Source: Actinomycetota bacterium
GTDB taxonomy: Bacteria > Actinomycetota > Humimicrobiia > Humimicrobiales > Humimicrobiaceae
Length of the DNA stretch: 5,527 bases
NCBI GenBank assembly: GCA_028696435.1
Contig: JAQVHC010000086.1
Span: forward strand, 1-5,527
Direction: 5' to 3'
The position numbers were made by a program, and so were the translations under genes. Within the stretch, counting starts at the first letter, position 1; the number at the start of each line of letters is the position of its first letter. The notes under the pieces are model-generated. The model worked only from the letters and a program-made list of their open reading frames with translations, was not told where the DNA came from and made no database searches. Of the stretch, positions 1-5,469 are shown piece by piece.

Positions 1-2
1 CA

Positions 3-134
3 ATAAGCGCAGGTTTTGTACCCTGGGAATATCACTGGAAAATTTTCATTATAGGAGAACTCTTTATATTAGCTTCAATGATACTTATTTCAAGAAGGGC
101 AAGAGTCAAAACAATTAAGACTCTAAATAATTAA
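3..134 (+). CDS. C-terminal end of a membrane protein, possibly a transporter (5' truncated by window)
   Basis: The frame is open from the window edge and reads 43 residues to a TAA at 132-134. It begins ISAGFVPWEYHWK, continues into a hydrophobic stretch (about IFIIGELFILASMILI), and ends in a basic tail (SRRARVKTIK). One last transmembrane helix followed by a positively charged tail is what the C-terminus of a multi-pass inner-membrane protein looks like, with the tail in the cytoplasm. A major-facilitator-type transporter is a reasonable guess, but the fragment is too short to name a family. The other two forward frames hold stops or an unconvincing composition. The gene converges on the restriction cassette to its right, and no strong terminator hairpin is visible between them. 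Confidence 0.5.
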   Translation: MSAGFVPWEYHWKIFIIGELFILASMILISRRARVKTIKTLNN

Positions 135-143
135 ATGTGTATC

Positions 144-165
144 GTTAACAATTTAGGTTAACAAT
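144..165. repeat. Short direct repeat GTTAACAAT x2
   Basis: GTTAACAAT occurs at 144-152 and again at 157-165, a 13-bp period with a 4-bp spacer. GTTAAC is itself palindromic, so the two copies could also pair as a weak 6-bp stem with a 7-nt loop. No T-tract follows on either strand, so I do not call it a terminator. It lies between two convergent genes. It could be a protein-binding site, a scar, or chance in AT-rich DNA. Confidence 0.3.
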
Positions 166-221
166 CCAGATTATATAGATATAGATAAAAAATTGTCTAC
201 GTTTGCTATAAATGTATATTT

Positions 222-806
222 TTATTTACCATTAGGTCTTTTTATATGACCGTTTATATTAAAATTGTTATAAACATCGAAGATACTTTTGCAGAATTGA
301 ATCATTTTTTTGTCATTGTTTGAAACTGCCTTTTCATACATCTTTATAAAATATCTTTTACCTGCTTCAGTTTGTGAGTAGTTCTTTTTTATTAAATTAT
401 GTTCCATACACAAAGTTTGACCGTTTTCTATATCATTTGTGCCGCCTTTATCCTTGGGTTTAATATGGTCTACTACAAGCTCTACTCCATCTTTTTTACC
501 TCTTCCACAAACTACACAGCGGTATTCATCTCTTTTTAAAATAGCTTTAATATCTTTTGTAGAAAAATTCCAGTTATCTACTTCTTTTACATAATCAGGG
601 TCATATCTATATACACCTTTTTTAACTTTAATGAGTTTTCCATCTTGATGTAATTTTCTTACTGCTCTCCACGGGTCCCTTGGAGGCTTTTCATGATTTT
701 TTAACCATTGTTCAGTTACCCAGTCGACTACTGGTCCATGTTTGATATCTTGTTTTGGATGCATTTTAAAATATTCAATTATCAAGTCACTAATAGTTTT
801 GGGCAT
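222..806 (-). CDS. HNH endonuclease with N-terminal winged-helix-like region, probable restriction enzyme
   Basis: This is a 194-residue protein that probably cuts DNA left unmethylated by the methyltransferase encoded just upstream. Residues 1-72 look like a winged-helix DNA-binding region, ending in GKLIKVKKGVYRYDP, a typical wing. Residues 94-141 form an HNH (beta-beta-alpha-metal) nuclease. The zinc ligands are C97 and C100 (CVVC) with C133 and H136 (LCMEH). The metal/catalytic centre is D113-H114 in VVDHIKP, with N128 and N137, making an H-N-N variant of the motif. I chose ATG 806 because GAGGAAG sits 6 nt before it. An in-frame ATG at 836 would add ten residues and lacks such a site. 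The gene overlaps the methyltransferase by 17 bp. The pairing supports a restriction function, but cleavage specificity cannot be read from sequence. A stand-alone homing-type HNH nuclease is less likely. Confidence 0.85.
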   Translation of the reverse strand: MPKTISDLIIEYFKMHPKQDIKHGPVVDWVTEQWLKNHEKPPRDPWRAVRKLHQDGKLIKVKKGVYRYDPDYVKEVDNWNFSTKDIKAILKRDEYRCVVCGRGKKDGVELVVDHIKPKDKGGTNDIENGQTLCMEHNLIKKNYSQTEAGKRYFIKMYEKAVSNNDKKMIQFCKSIFDVYNNFNINGHIKRPNGK

Positions 807-1602
807 AATATTCTTCCTCAAATAATTGTTTTTCATTAATGTGTGCTTCTGTAATTAGCCTTTTTTTAGCAAGTTCACAATAGTTGGTATCAATTTCTAT
901 TCCTATTGCTTTTCTATTATTCTGGTAAGCAGCAATTAATGTTGATCCACTGCCAACGAATGGATCTAATATTACATCATCTACAAAGCTAAACAATTTT
1001 ATACATCTTCTTGGTAGTTCAACCGGGAATGGTGCTGGGTGGCCAACCCTTTTCTTGCTTTCTCCCGGGAATGTCCAGAGTCCACTGGTCCACTCCATAA
1101 ATTCTTTTCTACTTATATCAGATTTTTTACTTCCACTAGTTTTTTTCCATCTTTTTTTATATAAGACGACAATTAACTCTACAGGTGCTATTACATAAGG
1201 AGCTGAAGCACTCAGCCAGGAACCCCATGCAGTTTTTCTGGATATATTTCCTTCGTTCCAGACTATGGTGGAATGATATTTGAACCCTACTTCTTTAGCT
1301 ATTACGGTAAGATCCGCACCGACACTTTGCTGTCCATTTTTATTTTTATCCAGGGGAATATTAAAACAAAATCTTCCATCATCTTTCAAGAATTTAAAGC
1401 AGATGGAAAGCCATTTTTTATTGAATTCCAAATATTGTTTGTAAGCAAGTTTATCATTGTGTGTATTATACTTTATATCGAGATTATATGGTGGAGAAGT
1501 TATAATGAGGTCTATGCTATTTTCAGGTATTTCTTTTGTAGAAAAAATACTGTCATTTATTATTTTAATGCCTTCCTCTTCGAAGAATATTTTTCTTTTC
1601 AT
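790..1602 (-). CDS. Beta-class DNA amino-methyltransferase (m6A or m4C), R-M partner
   Basis: This 270-residue enzyme transfers a methyl group from S-adenosylmethionine to an exocyclic amino group in DNA, protecting host sites from the adjacent nuclease. Catalytic motif IV, TSPPYN, is at residues 35-40. AdoMet-binding motif I, DPFVGSGST, is at 213-221. A motif X-like stretch (HPAPFPVELPRRC, 188-200) lies just before motif I. The order IV, then target-recognition region (about 115-185), then X and I, defines the beta class. SPPY occurs in both N4-cytosine and N6-adenine enzymes, so the modified base is open. Residues 125-150 (AWGSWLSASAPYVIAP and following) resemble a block I recall from many SPPY-type enzymes. 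The length is usual and all motifs look intact. An in-frame stop at 1621-1623 and no other usable codon fix the start at ATG 1602. AGGA almost touches that ATG, so initiation may be weak. The gene overlaps and precedes the nuclease gene. Confidence 0.9.
   Translation of the reverse strand: MKRKIFFEEEGIKIINDSIFSTKEIPENSIDLIITSPPYNLDIKYNTHNDKLAYKQYLEFNKKWLSICFKFLKDDGRFCFNIPLDKNKNGQQSVGADLTVIAKEVGFKYHSTIVWNEGNISRKTAWGSWLSASAPYVIAPVELIVVLYKKRWKKTSGSKKSDISRKEFMEWTSGLWTFPGESKKRVGHPAPFPVELPRRCIKLFSFVDDVILDPFVGSGSTLIAAYQNNRKAIGIEIDTNYCELAKKRLITEAHINEKQLFEEEYYAQNY
813..819 (-). promoter_or_regulatory. Ribosome binding site deciding the HNH nuclease start
   Basis: On the - strand GAGGAAG lies 6 nt upstream of ATG 804-806. 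It sits within the final codons of the methyltransferase (the FEEEYYAQNY end), so nuclease translation is probably coupled to translation through the methyltransferase 3' end. It favours the 194-residue over the 204-residue version of the nuclease. Confidence 0.7.
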
Positions 1603-1636
1603 ATCCTGTATTTTAAATAATTACTTTCATAAAAAC

Positions 1637-1658
1637 ATACGTATACAAAACGCTTTTG
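1637..1658. promoter_or_regulatory. Inverted repeats in the methyltransferase leader, candidate operator
   Basis: CAAAACGCTTTTG (1646-1658) is an inverted repeat with 5-bp arms around CGC. It is preceded by the palindromes ATACGTAT (1637-1644) and GTATAC (1641-1646). All lie between the predicted promoter (1672-1700) and the methyltransferase ATG, just downstream of the expected transcription start. That is where a repressor would act. No separate controller (C) protein gene is visible. A binder could be the methyltransferase, the nuclease's winged helix, or a host factor. This is inference from position and symmetry only. Confidence 0.35.
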
Positions 1659-1671
1659 CACATTTATATGT

Positions 1672-1700
1672 ATTTTATTATTATTTTAATTTTTTTTCAA
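1672..1700 (-). promoter_or_regulatory. Predicted sigma70-type promoter of the R-M operon
   Basis: Read on the - strand, TTGAAA (1700-1695) is separated by 17 nt from TAAAAT (1677-1672). Each hexamer matches the consensus at 5 of 6 bases with ideal spacing. Transcription would start near 1665, giving a leader of about 60 nt to the methyltransferase ATG. The surrounding DNA is extremely AT-rich, so chance matches are common and the call is moderate. Confidence 0.45.
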
Positions 1701-1819
1701 ATTTTTTTTAATTTTTAAATTTATTATACTTCATAATTTTAATAAAAAAACTAAAAAAGATAAAAGTTTTTAATGTTATAGTAAGATAATATTCCTTTTA
1801 TAGAAATTCTAGGGTACAA

Positions 1820-1847
1820 TTTTCATAGTAAAATCCATGTTTATACT
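1820..1847 (+). promoter_or_regulatory. Predicted promoter of the small membrane-protein gene
   Basis: TTTTCA (1820-1825, 4 of 6 to the -35 consensus) is followed after 16 nt by TATACT (1842-1847, 5 of 6 to the -10 consensus). The start point would be near 1854, about 40 nt before the ATG at 1894. It points away from the R-M promoter, so the two transcription units are divergent and share the AT-rich gap 1603-1893. That gap shows no other gene. Chance matches are likely in such DNA. Confidence 0.35.
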
Positions 1848-1893
1848 ATTAATAATTATCATTTAGATTAAAGCTTTAACTATTCAAAGGAAA

Positions 1894-2223
1894 ATGAAAA
1901 AATCAATCAATAGGACACTTATAGGATTGGGTATATTTATAGGAATTATAATAGTAGCTGCAATAGTAATTTTTATAAGTATGTTTATCGGCGCGGGTAT
2001 ATCAGTTATTAGAGAAAAATCAACATCTGGGACAAAGTATGTAGGGGAAACTATTGTAAAAAATTATCCTCCCGGTACTTCAGATTGGGCTGGTGGTTCT
2101 TTTATTGCTGAAATAGTCTGGAAAGATGACCCTTTGTGGAAAGAAGAGTATATCTGGAGGGATGATAGCTTTTGGGAAGATGAATTCTGGGACCTGATAT
2201 ATAATGTTCCATTCAAAAATTAG
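1894..2223 (+). CDS. Small single-pass membrane protein with tryptophan/acidic hexapeptide repeats, family unknown
   Basis: I do not recognise this 109-residue protein. Residues 1-8 are basic (MKKSINRT). Residues 9-39 are one long hydrophobic segment rich in Ile, Gly and Val, consistent with a signal anchor or transmembrane helix. The positive N-terminus predicts the C-terminal domain outside the cytoplasm. No lipobox cysteine is present. Residues 40-75 form a linker containing YPPGTSDWAGG. Residues 76-99 are tandem hexapeptides: WKDDPL, WKEEYI, WRDDSF, then a five-residue WEDEF and a closing W. Tryptophans fall at 76, 82, 88, 94 and 99, with two or three acidic residues per unit. AAAGGA lies 2 nt before the ATG, a rather short spacing. 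The gene is monocistronic, with non-coding DNA on both sides. The open frame, composition and repeat regularity argue it is real, but function is unknown. Confidence 0.65.
   Translation: MKKSINRTLIGLGIFIGIIIVAAIVIFISMFIGAGISVIREKSTSGTKYVGETIVKNYPPGTSDWAGGSFIAEIVWKDDPLWKEEYIWRDDSFWEDEFWDLIYNVPFKN
2119..2190 (+). repeat. Degenerate 18-bp tandem repeat encoding W-x-(D/E)-(D/E)-x-x units
   Basis: Units begin with TGG at 2119, 2137, 2155 and 2173 (the last shortened to 15 bp), with a final TGG at 2188. The first part of each unit is best conserved: TGGAAAGATGA, TGGAAAGAAGA, TGGAGGGATGA, TGGGAAGATGA. The last part varies. DNA-level similarity with in-frame periodicity suggests expansion by duplication of an 18-bp unit, then drift that kept Trp and acidic codons. 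Confidence 0.6.
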
Positions 2224-2675
2224 CTCGAGTAAATATTTGAAATAATAGAACAAACATTTTGATAGGAATGATGTCTAATCTAGGAGGTTTTTCTAAATTA
2301 TCTATGAAAATCCTTGTAAATAGTTATAAAAAAGAATATTGAAATAAATAGAGGTTGTTGGTTTTAATATGGAGATCTTTCTTTCAAAATCATGTTTGAT
2401 ATTCTAAAATATTAATAATTTTAAAGAATAAGTAAAGTTGTATTATATTTGTTAAAAACTTAAATACCAACTTGAGAACTGGGCAAAGAATTGAGTAAGG
2501 ATATATTAATATTAGGTACTTCTGTTATTGTTTATTAGTCTTATTAACCTTTATTTGATAATTTTTGCATATTGTATATAATCGCAAAAAGTTGTCTCTA
2601 TTTTCGATTAGATATCCATAATTGTTAATTACCAAGTCATGACCTCAAAGTCAAACAAAATTCCAGAGTTATGGG
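2224..2675. other. AT-rich stretch without a convincing gene
   Basis: The forward reading frames I checked are broken by frequent stops. The longest possibilities are mini-frames of about a dozen codons, for example one from ATG 2304. AGGAGG at 2282-2287 is a good Shine-Dalgarno sequence but has no ATG at a workable distance. TTTTTGC (2562-2568) and GCAAAAA (2584-2590) are complementary 7-mers with a 15-nt gap and no following T-tract. The right edge, about 2649-2675, may be the end of an older insertion sequence. The rest could be decayed sequence or a regulatory gap. Confidence 0.5.
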
Positions 2676-2695
2676 TCACGAAAATTCCATAGCTG
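2657..2695 (-). repeat. Repeated AAAATTCC block, possible end of the older IS21-type element
   Basis: AAAATTCCA occurs at 2657-2665 and 2681-2689 with partly similar sequence after it, a 24-bp period. On the - strand this reads TGGAATTTT twice, once across the last codons of the istB remnant and once just after its stop. IS21-family ends carry several short repeats just outside istB, so this may be the surviving right end of the older element. No clear terminus or partner end is visible, so the assignment is tentative. Confidence 0.3.
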
Positions 2696-2981
2696 TAAGC
2701 AAAAAAATATCACATATTCTTCCCCTTTCTTTCTTGATATTTTTAGTTCTGTAGCTCCTCCCGTTTATCTTAATAACTATAGAGTGATGCATAATCCTAT
2801 CTATTATGGCTGAAGCTAAAATATTATCGGCAAAGATATCTCCCCATTCTTCAAAACTTTTATTGGTGGTAATAATAACTGATCCCTTTTCATATCTTTT
2901 AGATATCACTTCAAAGAAATCATCAGCGCTATAGTTTGGTATCTTTTTAAATCCCAGCTCATCCAGGATAAGAAGGCCGGG
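2676..2981 (-). pseudogene. IstB C-terminal remnant (IS21-family helper ATPase), interrupted by a second IS21 element
   Basis: Read on the - strand, the frame encodes the C-terminal 101 residues of an IstB-type AAA+ ATPase. It begins PGLLILDELGF, the Walker B region. It continues through SVIITTNKSFEEW, where sensor-1 Asn is kept, and ASAIIDRIMHH, the conserved arginine region. It stops at 2676-2678. The first half, including Walker A, is missing. Homology ends exactly at 2981/2982, where the intact IS21 element begins. The next upstream codons read K-I-T and then TGA (2991-2993), all from the inserted element. A GTG at 2907-2909 could initiate a 77-residue frame, but that would cut the domain, so I treat the whole stretch as a remnant. 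It differs clearly from the intact IstB nearby and belongs to another element. Confidence 0.85.
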
Positions 2982-3007
2982 TGTGATTTTTCATCAACTA
3001 TGTACCA
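2982..3007 (+). repeat. IS21 left terminal inverted repeat (L1)
   Basis: It starts TGTGATTTTTCATCAAC and ends TGTACCA. Against the reverse complement of 5444-5469 it differs at positions 4, 13, 18 and 19 only. The IS begins at the T of 2982, directly after the istB-remnant codon CCC. Confidence 0.85.
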
Positions 3008-3022
3008 CTAAAAAGAGATTTT

Positions 3023-3040
3023 TTTCAGGTTCATTGTACC
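3023..3040 (+). repeat. IS21 left internal repeat (L2)
   Basis: TTTCAGGTTCATTGTACC repeats the core of L1 and matches the reverse complement of R2 (5422-5439) at all but the central bases. It is a likely IstA binding site and lies just upstream of the istA promoter. Confidence 0.75.
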
Positions 3041-3060
3041 ACCCCATAATGATAAAGCTG

Positions 3061-3066
3061 TATAAT
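3061..3066 (+). promoter_or_regulatory. -10 element of the probable istA promoter
   Basis: A perfect TATAAT lies 26 nt before the istA ATG. No good -35 stands at 16-18 nt. The nearest, TTGTAC (3034-3039), is in repeat L2 but 21 nt away. If this promoter is used, transposase bound at L2 could compete with RNA polymerase, which would give autoregulation. That last point is inference. Confidence 0.4.
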
Positions 3067-3092
3067 GCTTTCAAAAAATATGGAGGCAGGAT

Positions 3093-4652
3093 ATGGCATA
3101 CCGGGAGGTACACATGACAGAGATAAAAGAGATACTTCTAAGGATAAAAAGGAAGGAATCGGTAAGAAGTATTTCAAGGACGCTTGGTATCCACAGGGAT
3201 ACCATAAATAAATACATCAGTATATGCCTTGACCTGGGAGTTGACCCCAGGGCAGATGCCATAACTGACAAGCTTGTAGAAAAGATAAGAAAAGAACTTG
3301 CCCCGGGAAACAAACCATCCCATATTCCCCGCGATGAGATACTTCTTCCCCATAAGGAAAAAATTGAAACCTACCTGGAAAAAGGACTGAAGGGCTCAAA
3401 GATAATGATATTACTGGCAAGAGACGGGATAAATATTGGAGAGTCAAGCTTCTACAGGTTCATAAATACAAGATGTGAGAACTACATTAGAAAAAATATT
3501 ACCGTAAGGCTTCCCGAAACAGAACCTGGAAAGTATGCCCAGGCTGACTTCGGTTATATGGGGCTTATCTGGGATGAGGAATCTGGAAGGATGAGGAAGG
3601 TGCATGCCCTTATCCTTACCCTGTGTAGTAGCAGGTATATGTATGTATACCTTACCTTTTCCCAGAACATAAGGGCGGTAATTGAAGGGTTTGAGGAAGG
3701 CTGGGACCATTTCGGAGGCATAACTCAGATAGTTATTATTGATAATCTTAAACCTGCAGTAGACAAATCTGATAAGTATAATCCCAAGATTAACAGACAG
3801 TTTCTAGAATACGCCCAGGATAGGGGCTTTATCGTAGATCCTGCAAATGCAGGTCATGCCAAGGGAAAACCGATCGTGGAGCGGGCGGTACCATACGTAA
3901 GGGATAACTTCTTTAAAGGCGAAAACTTTATCTCTTTAGGTGATTGCCGCCAGAGGGCCATAGAATGGTGTGTAAGTATTGCCGGAAAAAGAATACACGG
4001 AACCACACAAAAGATCCCTTTAGAGGTTTTTGAGAACTTAGAAAAGGAAGCCCTTATGCCCTATCCGGATAAAAGATATGACATACCCTTCTGGGCGGTA
4101 TGCAAGGTCCACCCCGATCACCACATCCGCTTTAAGGATTCCCTGTATAGCGTTCCCACAAAATATATATCAAAGACCGTGGATGTAAAGGGAGATTCTG
4201 CCCTGGTAAAGATATACCGCAAGGGGGTCCTCATAAAGATACATAAAAGGATGGAGCCCGGAAAAAGATCTACAGACTTTGACGATTATCCTAAAGAGCT
4301 TGCCCCCTATACACTGCGTAACCCTAAATACCAGATAGCCGAAGGCTACAGGAGGGCAGAAAAGATAGGTAAATTTATTGAGGGGATACTTACCGGTCCC
4401 TATCCCTGGCACAGGCTCAGAAGTGCCCAGAAGATCTTAAGGCTCTCTGATAAATATGGGGCCCAAAGGATGTCAGCTGCCCTTACAAAAGCAGAAGCCT
4501 ACAGTATATATGACATGAGAAGGATTGAAAATATGCTAAAAAATAATGTGGAGGACGTACTTCCCAAAAAAGAGGATACGGTGCAGCTGAAGCTGGGTGA
4601 CCCAAAATTTTTAAGAAACTGTCAATCATTTAACCATTACAGAAAGGAGTAA
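3093..4652 (+). CDS. istA: IstA transposase of the IS21 family
   Basis: This DDE transposase (519 residues) binds the terminal repeats and joins the element's ends to target DNA, working with IstB. The N-terminus opens MAYREV, familiar in this family. Residues about 10-45 form a helix-turn-helix (SVRSISRTLGIHRDTINKYI). The RNase H-like catalytic core carries D152 (AQADFG), D217 (VIIDNLK) and E263 (GKPIVERAV), spaced 64 and 45 residues apart, so the triad is intact. A beta-barrel-like C-terminal region follows (about 330-400). The length is normal for the family. GGAGG ends 6 nt before ATG 3093. A second ATG at 3114 also has a GGGAGG site 5 nt before it, so a product seven residues shorter is possible. 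MAYREV conservation favours 3093. The stop is 3 nt before istB, in one operon. Confidence 0.95.
   Translation: MAYREVHMTEIKEILLRIKRKESVRSISRTLGIHRDTINKYISICLDLGVDPRADAITDKLVEKIRKELAPGNKPSHIPRDEILLPHKEKIETYLEKGLKGSKIMILLARDGINIGESSFYRFINTRCENYIRKNITVRLPETEPGKYAQADFGYMGLIWDEESGRMRKVHALILTLCSSRYMYVYLTFSQNIRAVIEGFEEGWDHFGGITQIVIIDNLKPAVDKSDKYNPKINRQFLEYAQDRGFIVDPANAGHAKGKPIVERAVPYVRDNFFKGENFISLGDCRQRAIEWCVSIAGKRIHGTTQKIPLEVFENLEKEALMPYPDKRYDIPFWAVCKVHPDHHIRFKDSLYSVPTKYISKTVDVKGDSALVKIYRKGVLIKIHKRMEPGKRSTDFDDYPKELAPYTLRNPKYQIAEGYRRAEKIGKFIEGILTGPYPWHRLRSAQKILRLSDKYGAQRMSAALTKAEAYSIYDMRRIENMLKNNVEDVLPKKEDTVQLKLGDPKFLRNCQSFNHYRKE
4643..4649 (+). promoter_or_regulatory. istB ribosome binding site inside the istA end
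   Basis: AAAGGAG overlaps the last istA codons and lies 6 nt before the istB ATG at 4656. Termination at 4652 and initiation at 4656 are close enough for coupled translation of the two transposition proteins. Confidence 0.75.
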
Positions 4653-4655
4653 GAC

Positions 4656-5387
4656 ATGGAGATATCAAAAGATTTAAAGGAAGCCATGGTGGCGCTTAGA
4701 CTATCAGGTATTATCCCCACGCTGGCTGACAGGATCTCCTATGCAAAGTCAAAAAAATTATCATTTGAGGAATTCCTGGAGATGATATTTTTTGATGAGA
4801 AGGAAAGAAGACAGGCAAGGCTACTTAACAGAAAGATGAGAAAGGCAGGTGTTGACCAGGATTTAAAAGACTACAGCTGGGATACCACAACCCAGTATGA
4901 CAGAGAGCTTGTAAGGAAACTGTTTGCCCTTACATTTGTGGAGAACCATTCTTCAGTTCTTGCATATGGACCTACAGGAGTGGGGAAAACCATGCTGGCT
5001 AAGCACCTTGCTTTCTCTGCACTGAAGGCAGGATATGCTGTTAGCTTTGCCAGGGCCGACAAGCTTTTTAAGCATCTTAATTTGTCATCAATTGACGGCA
5101 CCTTTGAAAGGACCATACGTTCTTACATGAGGCCGGATATTTTGATTATAGATGACTTTGCTGTTAGAGAGATTACAAGGGAAGAGGCTGGTCATTTTTA
5201 TGAAATAGTTCTTGAGAGACATGGGAAAAAGTCAAATATTATTACCAGTGCTCGCTCTCCCGAGGAGTGGCAGGCCCTTTTCCCTGATCCAATTCTGGGT
5301 AACTCTGCCCTGGATAGAGTTGCCCATTCTTCCTATCAGATAAAAATGGAAGGACCATCTATTAGAGAACAGAATAGACCAAAATAG
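4656..5387 (+). CDS. istB: IstB, AAA+ ATPase helper of IS21 transposition
   Basis: IstB (243 residues) is a DnaC/DnaA-like ATPase that assembles on target DNA and directs IstA to it. Residues 1-70 form the helical N-terminal domain of the family. The ATPase core has Walker A GPTGVGKT (105-112), Walker B ILIIDD (162-167), a sensor-1 region NIITSARSPEEW (194-205), and LDRVAH with R221 as the conserved arginine. The usual sensor-1 signature is TSNR or TTN. Here Ala199 stands where Asn is expected, and the older remnant in this window keeps the Asn. ATP binding should be retained, but hydrolysis or its coupling could be altered. Length is normal. Only about 35 bp separate the stop from the first right-end repeat. 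Confidence 0.95.
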   Translation: MEISKDLKEAMVALRLSGIIPTLADRISYAKSKKLSFEEFLEMIFFDEKERRQARLLNRKMRKAGVDQDLKDYSWDTTTQYDRELVRKLFALTFVENHSSVLAYGPTGVGKTMLAKHLAFSALKAGYAVSFARADKLFKHLNLSSIDGTFERTIRSYMRPDILIIDDFAVREITREEAGHFYEIVLERHGKKSNIITSARSPEEWQALFPDPILGNSALDRVAHSSYQIKMEGPSIREQNRPK

Positions 5388-5421
5388 ATTTATGATTTAT
5401 TATTGATACTTAAATGGGGCC

Positions 5422-5439
5422 GGTACAATGTTGGTGAAA
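5422..5439 (-). repeat. IS21 right internal repeat (R2)
   Basis: GGTACAATGTTGGTGAAA is identical to the corresponding part of R1 22 bp further on and is inverted relative to L1 and L2. It is a probable IstA binding site. Confidence 0.85.
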
Positions 5440-5443
5440 GAGC

Positions 5444-5469
5444 TGGTACAATGTTGGTGAAAAATGACA
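5444..5469 (-). repeat. IS21 right terminal inverted repeat (R1)
   Basis: It runs from TGGTACAATGTTGGTGAAA to AATGACA and pairs with L1 at 22 of 26 positions. The terminal CA at 5468-5469 matches the TG at the left end and marks the element's boundary. Confidence 0.85.

Larger units (their letters stand above)
2982..5469 (+). mobile_element. Complete IS21-family insertion sequence, 2488 bp
   Basis: The element carries istA and istB in the standard order. Its ends are 5'-TGTG and GACA-3', with 26-bp terminal inverted repeats matching at 22 of 26 positions. A second, internal repeat near each end has the same core, as expected for IS21 relatives with multiple transposase-binding sites. Length and gene order are usual for the family. 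Both genes look full length. It sits inside an older istB remnant. The last 4-8 bases before the left end (AGGCCGGG) and first bases after the right end (ACATCGAC) do not match, so no target-site duplication is visible. It looks potentially active, although IstB has one unusual sensor residue. By eye its G+C is higher than that of the flanking genes, consistent with arrival by transfer. Confidence 0.9.

Noticed and set aside
1273..1711. Two overlapping + strand open frames opposite the methyltransferase start
   Set aside because: They are antisense to a gene with all catalytic motifs, have no good ribosome sites, and read as low-complexity Phe/Ile/Tyr sequence from AT-rich DNA.
2282..2342. 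AGGAGG followed by a 12-codon mini-frame from ATG 2304
   Set aside because: The spacing of about 16 nt is too long and the product is too short and featureless.
2562..2590. TTTTTGC/GCAAAAA inverted repeat as a terminator
   Set aside because: The stem is AT-rich, the gap is 15 nt, and no T-tract follows on either strand. No gene ends nearby on the + strand.
2676..2909. A native 77-residue gene starting at GTG 2907
   Set aside because: The same frame continues upstream with clear IstB Walker B sequence to the IS boundary, so the GTG is an internal Val codon of a truncated gene.
3071..3710. Three - strand open frames opposite istA (5' part)
   Set aside because: They are shadows of the intact transposase gene. 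None shows a recognisable domain or suitable ribosome site.
4170..4412. Minus-strand open frame opposite the istA 3' part
   Set aside because: Antisense shadow of istA with no domain or start signal.
4871..5116. Minus-strand open frame opposite istB
   Set aside because: Antisense shadow across the Walker A region of istB.
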